From Actinocrispum wychmicini (lineage in GTDB: Bacteria; Actinomycetota; Actinomycetes; Mycobacteriales; Pseudonocardiaceae): a stretch of 64,000 bases of DNA. The DNA is taken from the NCBI RefSeq assembly GCF_004345645.1, contig NZ_SLWS01000015.1, forward strand, positions 62,001 to 126,000, written 5' to 3'. The notes beneath the pieces were generated by a model. It had not been told where the DNA came from, did not search any database, and was given only the letters and a program-made list of their open reading frames with translations. Every line of letters begins with the position of its first letter. The stretch's first letter is position 1. The position numbers and the translations under genes were made by a program. Positions 59,429 through 64,000 of this stretch are shown piece by piece.

Positions 59429-60442
59429 ATGATCCAGAAACTCACCAGGCGTGCGGCGTTCGGGTTAGGGACCGCCGTCGCCGCCAGTGCCGTGCTCGCC
59501 ACTCCCGCGCTGGCGGACGACGACGCGGAGGAGATCAGCCCGGCCACAGCGGACCGGGCGCGGCGGCGGGTCCAGCGCGTCTACCAGCGCGCGGCGGACT
59601 GCGCGGGCGGCACATGGAACAGCTACATCAGCGTCGCGGACCCGGACGGCACCCCGGTCGCGGCCGTCGACCTCGGGTCGGACGACCTGGTCGAGGCGTA
59701 CAGCGTGAACAAGATCGCGGTGGCCACCGCGGTCCTGGACAAGGTCGACCGCGGCCTGATCACCCTGACCCAGCAGGTGGACGTGCCCGCGTCGATCGTG
59801 ATCCCGGACGGCGACGGGATCATCAAGCTGGACCGCGCCTACCCGAGCGAGTTCACCGTCGGGCACGCGCTCGCGCTGCTGCTGACCGTGTCCGACGACA
59901 CGGCGGTGCGGCTGTCCGGCCTGGTCTGCCCGGCGAAGGAACTGAACGAGATCCTGGTGGCGAAGGGCTTCCCGAAGACCCAGGTGGTGCCGGTGGCCAA
60001 CCCGAACCGGTTCTTCCTCGGCAAGACGACGCCCCGCGAGACCCACGACCTGCTGCAGGCCCTGGTGAAGGGCACGCTGCTGAGCGCGGCCTCGTCGGAC
60101 TTCCTGCTGAACATCCTGCGGTCCCAGGTGGCGTTCACGGACGGCATCCGGCGCGTGATGTCGTCCAACGACCGGGCCCGGGTGGCCACCAAGGCCGGCT
60201 GGCTGCACGACGGCCGCAACGAGGCCGGTGTCATGTTCGACAAGGCCGGCAAGCCCGTGCTCACGTACTCGCTGTTCGCCAACGGCCAGGGTGCTCCCGA
60301 CGACTTCGGCGCCACGCACCCGGCTGTGCAGGCCCGTTCCGAGATGGGCCCGGCTTTCCTGCGCGCGGTGGACCGGATCGCCGGTGCTCAGGACGCCCGC
60401 ACCCTGTCGGCCCAGGCCTACCAGCCGTCCAACGGAGGCTGA
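59429..60442 (+). CDS. Tat-exported serine hydrolase, class A beta-lactamase/PBP fold
   Basis: A 337-residue protein. Twin-arginine signal MIQKLTRRAAFGLGTAVAAS ends near ATPALA (cleavage about residue 30). Active-site motifs: S-x-x-K as YSVNK (about 92), S-D-D in TVSDDTAVRL (about 153, equivalent to SDN) and K-A-G in TKAGWLHDG (about 255, equivalent to KTG). The altered second and third motifs make classical penicillinase activity uncertain; a DD-peptidase- or esterase-like role is also possible. Stands alone between an EspG-like gene and a stress protein. Whether it confers beta-lactam resistance cannot be judged. Confidence 0.86.
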   Translation: MIQKLTRRAAFGLGTAVAASAVLATPALADDDAEEISPATADRARRRVQRVYQRAADCAGGTWNSYISVADPDGTPVAAVDLGSDDLVEAYSVNKIAVATAVLDKVDRGLITLTQQVDVPASIVIPDGDGIIKLDRAYPSEFTVGHALALLLTVSDDTAVRLSGLVCPAKELNEILVAKGFPKTQVVPVANPNRFFLGKTTPRETHDLLQALVKGTLLSAASSDFLLNILRSQVAFTDGIRRVMSSNDRARVATKAGWLHDGRNEAGVMFDKAGKPVLTYSLFANGQGAPDDFGATHPAVQARSEMGPAFLRAVDRIAGAQDARTLSAQAYQPSNGG

Positions 60443-60545
60443 GAAGCACCTGATAGCTCGCTGTGACTATCCGGCAACGGGCACATTTCGCCCGCGACCG
60501 AGGTTGGAAGGGGTGTAAGGACCTGACACCCCAGAGGTGAGAACG

Positions 60546-61061
60546 ATGACCACGGCATTCCGACCCAACAAAGCGATCCCCACACTGCCGACGATGCCGA
60601 ACGGGTGGCCGGTCGCCTCTTACGACACCTACGCGGAAGCCCAGCGAGCGGTCGACTACCTGGCCGACAGCAAGTTCCCGGTACACGACGTGACCATCGT
60701 CGGCGTGGAACCGCTGCTGGTCGAGCGGGTCGCCGGCCGCCTCAGCTGGGGCCGCGTGCTCGGCACAGGTGCCGCGAGCGGCGCATGGCTCGGCCTGTTC
60801 GTCGGCCTGCTGCTGAGCATGTTCACGATCGGACCAGCCTTCGGCCCGATCCTGCTCGGCCTGGCGATCGGCGTGATCTTCGGCATGGGCTTCGCGGCCA
60901 TCAACTACGGAGCCACCCGAGGCCAGCGTGACTTCGTGTCGCACAGCCAGATAGTGGCCCGCCGGTACGACGTGCTCTGCCTGCCGGCCGAAGCCGAAGG
61001 AGCCCGCAGCCTGCTGGCCAAACTGGCCATCGGCATGCCGGCCACCCCAGTCACGGCCTGA
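60546..61061 (+). CDS. GSP17M/YflT-like general stress protein with Gly-zipper membrane segment
   Basis: A 171-residue protein. The N-terminal ~75 residues match the general-stress-protein 17M domain (VASYDTYAEAQRAVDYLAD, then HDVTIVGVEPLLVERV). A hydrophobic Gly/Ala-rich hairpin (about 78-125) of two helices and a soluble C-terminal tail with HSQIVARRYDVLC follow. In actinomycetes such proteins are often in the SigB/SigF stress regulon. I saw no clear GTTT/GGGTA promoter upstream. GAGGTGA lies 6-12 bases before the ATG. Followed by a perfect 11-bp hairpin terminator. Confidence 0.85.
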   Translation: MTTAFRPNKAIPTLPTMPNGWPVASYDTYAEAQRAVDYLADSKFPVHDVTIVGVEPLLVERVAGRLSWGRVLGTGAASGAWLGLFVGLLLSMFTIGPAFGPILLGLAIGVIFGMGFAAINYGATRGQRDFVSHSQIVARRYDVLCLPAEAEGARSLLAKLAIGMPATPVTA

Positions 61062-61077
61062 CAAAGCAACCGACCCA

Positions 61078-61103
61078 GCCCCGGACTCACCCGAGTCCGG
61101 GGC
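61078..61103. terminator. 11-bp perfect hairpin, bidirectional terminator
   Basis: GCCCCGGACTC pairs with GAGTCCGGGGC over a 4-base loop, between the stress-protein stop (61061) and the convergent TetR stop (61113). Compact, very stable and well placed for both strands. Confidence 0.85.
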
Positions 61104-61112
61104 CTCGGGCTG

Positions 61113-61721
61113 TCATGCTGACGAGCTTGTGGGCGAAGCGATGGGGACCTCGCCGGAGCGCAGCATCTCCAGACACCGGTTCACCACCCGCCGCAGGTTG
61201 GTACGTCCGCCGCTCTGGGCCCATACCTCCACACCGAGGTCGATCACCAGCATGACGACCGCGGCTGCCATGCCGCCGGCCATGTCCGCCGACCGGCCCC
61301 GATGCCGGCGCGCGACCTCGGCGGCCACCTCGGCACGCCATGTCCACCACAGGTCGGTCAACTGCGCCCGGACCGAAGCGGTTCGCTCGGCGAGTTCGTG
61401 GACGGCAAGCATCCGGTCGCTGTTCGCGGCAGTGGCCGCGACGATGTTGTCCACCAACGCGTACAGCGCCTCGGGCAGTGGCGTGTCATCGGGTTGTGCG
61501 CGCAGTTGGTCCAGGGCCGTGAACAGGTACGCCTCGACGAACGTCACGATCAGTGCCTCTTTGGTCGGAAAGTACCGGTAGAGGGTGCGTGGCCCGACTT
61601 CGGCGGCGGCGGCGATCTGTTCGATCGTGGTGTTGTCGAAGCCCTGTTCGGTGAACAACTCGAATGCCTTGTCGGCGATCAGCTGCCTGGTGCGCTCCAT
61701 CTTGATTTCGCGAAGCCCCAA
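61113..61721 (-). CDS. TetR family transcriptional regulator divergent from the P450 operon
   Basis: A 202-residue TetR protein. The HTH is FDNTTIEQIAAAAEVGPRTLYRYF, read as FDNTTIEQIAAAAEV and GPRTLYRYF (about residues 30-55), followed by PTKEALI. Starting residues GLREIKMERTRQLIADKA are typical of the AcrR-like group. TTG at 61721 is preferred because GGAGG lies 6 bases upstream; GTG at 61727 would sit only a base or so from it. It most likely represses the divergent P450-reductase genes through the TGGCA site cluster. Confidence 0.87.
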   Translation of the reverse strand: MGLREIKMERTRQLIADKAFELFTEQGFDNTTIEQIAAAAEVGPRTLYRYFPTKEALIVTFVEAYLFTALDQLRAQPDDTPLPEALYALVDNIVAATAANSDRMLAVHELAERTASVRAQLTDLWWTWRAEVAAEVARRHRGRSADMAGGMAAAVVMLVIDLGVEVWAQSGGRTNLRRVVNRCLEMLRSGEVPIASPTSSSA

Positions 61722-61814
61722 AGTCACCCCTCCTACCAGGCCCGACGCGCGCAAAGAGTAACAGCGGTACCGATGGCCGGCACCACCGCGAACCTTGCGG
61801 CAGTCCCTGCCTGA

Positions 61815-61846
61815 TGGCAGTCTTGGCATTATGGCACTCACTGCCA
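61815..61846. promoter_or_regulatory. TGGCA/TGCCA half-site cluster between tetR and the P450 gene
   Basis: TGGCAGT (61815-61821) and ACTGCCA (61840-61846) form a 7-bp inverted repeat with 18 bases between. Two further direct TGGCA copies lie at 61824-61828 and 61832-61836, so four half-sites fall within 32 bp. The outer arms are centred about 37 bases before the P450 ATG, a natural repression site for the TetR protein. Confidence 0.5.
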
Positions 61847-61867
61847 CTTTCCCGAGGGGTTGCCCAG

Positions 61868-63088
61868 ATGACTGACATGACTGCCGATCTCCCCGCGTTC
61901 CCCGTCGAACGGACGCCAAACTGCCCGTTCGACCCGCCCGCCGAGTACGCCCAACGCCGCGACAACGACCCGATCGCACCGGCTGCCTGTCCCGTGGGCT
62001 TCGACGCGTGGGTGGTCACGCGCTACGAGGACGTCCGCGCCATGCTCCGCGACCCACGATTCAGCTCACGCGCCATGCCCGCCGCACACATCATGCCCGG
62101 CGCGGACTGGGATATGCCCGTCACCCCGGGTAACATCGTCCAGCTCGACGGCGAGGAACACGGTCGGCTACGCCGCGCGCTGATCGCGGAGTTCACCGTC
62201 CGTCGAGTCGAGCAAATGCGCCCGTACATCCAAAACGCCATCGACGAGCACATCGACAGGCTGCTCGCCGGCCCGGCCCCGGTCGACCTGTACGAGCACT
62301 TCGCGCTGGCGATCCCGTCGCTGGTCATCTGCGAACTGCTCGGCGTGCCGTACGAGGACAGGGACACGTTCCACAGGTTGACCGCGATCCTGACGGCCCT
62401 CGACAGCGACCAGCAAACCCAGGACGACGCGTTCATGCAGCTCGCCGAATACCTGTTCCCGCTGTTTCGTGCCAAAGAGGCGAGCCCCGGCAATGACCTG
62501 ATCAGCCGCATGATCGTGCGCGGCCGGGAGAACGGCGATCCGTTGTCCGCCGAGATCCTGGTGGAACTCGCGAGCAGCCTGCTGGTCGCCGGGCACGAGA
62601 CCACAGCCAACCAGATCGCGCTCAGCACCGTCGCCCTGTTGAGCAACCCGGAGCAGCTGGCCAAGCTGCGCGCCAATCCGGACATCGCGCCGAGCGCGGT
62701 GGAAGAGATGCTGCGGTACCTGTCGATCGCGCAGTACGGCCTGTTGCGGCACGCCACCGAGGACATCGAACTGGGCGATACGAAGATCAAGGCCGGCGAC
62801 TGGGTGGTGGCGTCCATCGCCTCAGGCAACCGGGACGACCGGTTCTTCAGCGACCCGGACGAGATCGACCTGGAGCGCCCGACCAACCGGCACCTGGCGT
62901 TCGGGTTCGGCATCCACCAGTGTCTCGGTCAGCAGCTGGCCCGGGTCGAACTGCAGGAGGTGTTCGTCCGGCTGTTCACCCGGATCCCGACCCTGCGGCT
63001 CGCGGTCGACGAAGATGATCTCGTGTTCAACCACCGGACTCTGGTCTACGGTGTGAAGAAACTGCCCGTGACCTGGGAGAGCGAGTAG
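61868..63088 (+). CDS. Cytochrome P450
   Basis: A 406-residue soluble bacterial P450. I-helix motif AGHETT (about 238-243), K-helix E-x-x-R in EEMLRYL, the PERF-like region around DEIDLERPTNRH and heme-binding FGFGIHQCLGQQLAR with the axial Cys at about residue 352. Overall resemblance is to actinobacterial CYP105/107-like hydroxylases; substrate unknown. ATG at 61868 follows GAGGGG by 8 bases, which is better than the frame start at 61814. The downstream reductase start overlaps its stop (TAGTG), giving a coupled redox pair. Confidence 0.95.
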   Translation: MTDMTADLPAFPVERTPNCPFDPPAEYAQRRDNDPIAPAACPVGFDAWVVTRYEDVRAMLRDPRFSSRAMPAAHIMPGADWDMPVTPGNIVQLDGEEHGRLRRALIAEFTVRRVEQMRPYIQNAIDEHIDRLLAGPAPVDLYEHFALAIPSLVICELLGVPYEDRDTFHRLTAILTALDSDQQTQDDAFMQLAEYLFPLFRAKEASPGNDLISRMIVRGRENGDPLSAEILVELASSLLVAGHETTANQIALSTVALLSNPEQLAKLRANPDIAPSAVEEMLRYLSIAQYGLLRHATEDIELGDTKIKAGDWVVASIASGNRDDRFFSDPDEIDLERPTNRHLAFGFGIHQCLGQQLARVELQEVFVRLFTRIPTLRLAVDEDDLVFNHRTLVYGVKKLPVTWESE

Positions 63089-64000
63089 TGGACAAGATTG
63101 TCATCGTGGGGGCCGCCGCGGCCGGGCTGACGGCGGCCGAAACCCTCCGGCGCGAGGGGTGCACGGCCGAGATCACGTTGGTGGGCGACGAGCTGCACCT
63201 GCCGTACGACCGGCCGCCGCTGTCCAAGCAGGTGCTGGCCGGCGCGTGGGAGCCCGAGCGGGTCGCGTTGCGCAAGGACGACGACTACACGAACGCCGGC
63301 ATCGGGCTGCGGCTCGGTGCCACGGCGACCGCGTTGGACACGTCCGGCCGGGTGATCGACCTGGCCGACGGGTACCGGCTCGGCTACGACGGCCTGATCA
63401 TCGCGACCGGTGTGCGGCCCCGACGGTTGCCCGCCGGGCATGAGCTCGCCGGTGTGCACGTGCTGCGGACGCTCGACCACGTCGTGGCCCTGCGGACGGC
63501 TTTGGCTTCGGCCAAGGGGATCGTGGTGATCGGCGCCGGCTTCCTCGGCTGTGAGGCGGCGGCGTCCGCCCGGCAGCTCGGGTTGGCCGTGACGATCGTG
63601 GATCCGTTGCCCCAGCCCATGGTCCGCCAGTTCGGGCCCGAGATCGGGGCGCTGGTCGCGGATCTGCACCGCAGCAAGGGAGTCGACGTGCGTACCGGTG
63701 TCGGGGTCGCCCGGCTCGTCGGCACGGACCACGTCACCGGCGTCGAACTGGACGACGGTTCAGTGCTCGACGCCGAGGTGGTGCTGGTGGCGATCGGCGC
63801 GACACCGGCCACCGAATGGCTGGCCGACAGCGGTGTCACGGTGGCGAACGGGGTGGTCTGCGACGCGGAATGCCAGGCGGCGCCCGGGGTCTACGCGGCC
63901 GGTGACGTCGCCAGCTGGGACCACCGGGGATTCGGCGAGCGGATGCGCGTCGAGCACCGCACGAACGCCGCCGAGCAGGGCATGGCCGCGGCCCGCAACC
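63088..64000 (+). CDS. NAD(P)H-dependent ferredoxin reductase for the P450, 3' end off window
   Basis: 304 codons visible, still open at 64000. A rubredoxin/ferredoxin-reductase-type flavoprotein. FAD motif VIVGAAAAGLTAAE at the N-terminus (unusual GAAAAG where GAGLAG or GASLAG is common), LPYDRPPLSKQVL, DGLIIATGVRPR, NAD motif VVIGAGFLGCEAA and the late FAD motif GVYAAGDVAS. It would pass electrons from NADH to a ferredoxin that serves the P450; the ferredoxin itself is not visible and may follow beyond the edge. GTG start overlapping the P450 stop by one base. Confidence 0.93.
   Translation, partial: MDKIVIVGAAAAGLTAAETLRREGCTAEITLVGDELHLPYDRPPLSKQVLAGAWEPERVALRKDDDYTNAGIGLRLGATATALDTSGRVIDLADGYRLGYDGLIIATGVRPRRLPAGHELAGVHVLRTLDHVVALRTALASAKGIVVIGAGFLGCEAAASARQLGLAVTIVDPLPQPMVRQFGPEIGALVADLHRSKGVDVRTGVGVARLVGTDHVTGVELDDGSVLDAEVVLVAIGATPATEWLADSGVTVANGVVCDAECQAAPGVYAAGDVASWDHRGFGERMRVEHRTNAAEQGMAAARN

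Noticed and set aside
59429..60442. Calling the Tat-exported serine hydrolase an antibiotic-resistance beta-lactamase
   Set aside because: SDN is SDD and KTG is KAG here, so a resistance function is not supported by sequence alone.

Overview
The window is about 70% G+C, with many GTG and a few TTG starts, tightly packed genes with ATGA/GTGA overlaps, a SARP/AfsR-type regulator, an EspG-like protein, a mycothiol-dependent isomerase-type fold, a Ku gene and an RsbW/SigF-type module. Together these point to an actinomycete chromosome. Pseudonocardiaceae (Amycolatopsis/Lentzea/Kibdelosporangium-like) is the best guess, but it is an inference. I saw no rRNA, tRNA, CRISPR array, integrase or recognisable transposase, so most of the window reads as chromosome backbone with small accessory insertions.

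Layout. 1-3.1 kb: end of an MDMPI-fold protein, a DoxX-like membrane protein, a divergent MFS exporter/MarR pair and a DinB/DUF664 protein. 3.1-11.1 kb: an eight-gene minus-strand operon for oxidative L-fucose-type (6-deoxysugar) catabolism with its own sugar ABC importer. It is headed by a short leader ORF and a promoter whose -10 overlaps a perfect 15-bp palindrome. 11.1-15.9 kb: EstB-like serine hydrolase, TetR, rsbW-sigF pair, ku and another TetR. 15.9-21.7 kb: a minus-strand run icmF - hydroxyacyl-CoA dehydrogenase - tetR - KAS III, probably short-chain acyl-CoA metabolism. 21.7-23.7 kb: PAP2-like membrane protein, bcp peroxiredoxin and an ADP-ribosylglycohydrolase.

23.7-31.5 kb: a 1,264-residue NACHT (STAND) NTPase preceded by an 11-bp hairpin, then the SWIM/SNF2-helicase pair and a remnant of a GGDEF domain. 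31.5-38.4 kb: SARP/NB-ARC/TPR regulator, a double-hairpin terminator, an FtsX-type ABC exporter and a TPR-like protein. 38.4-41.7 kb: nitrilase/LysR pair, then an AhpD-like gene and an ECF41-type sigma factor transcribed divergently from mirror-image GTTACC-N16-CGTC promoters. 41.7-47.5 kb: two sodium/carboxylate symporters with their small partner proteins and a LytS/LytTR two-component system, with a Crp/GlxR-like box. 47.5-51.1 kb: DUF4037 protein, lipoprotein, CorA, 3-hydroxyisobutyrate-dehydrogenase-like enzyme.

51.15-52.67 kb: a DUF222-HNH endonuclease gene enclosed by 135-bp inverted repeats (129/135 identical), sitting between two convergent genes and looking like a compact mobile unit without a transposase. 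52.7-58.5 kb: PHP-domain Tat protein, proline dehydrogenase and P5C dehydrogenase with the divergent PucR-family regulator (proline catabolism). 58.5-64 kb: EspG-like protein, Tat-exported serine hydrolase, GSP17M-like stress protein, and a TetR regulator divergent from a cytochrome P450 - ferredoxin reductase operon that runs off the end.

The best candidates for an undescribed system are the inverted-repeat HNH unit and the NACHT protein. The best-resolved regulatory architectures are the ECF41 mirror promoters and the fucose-operon leader/operator.
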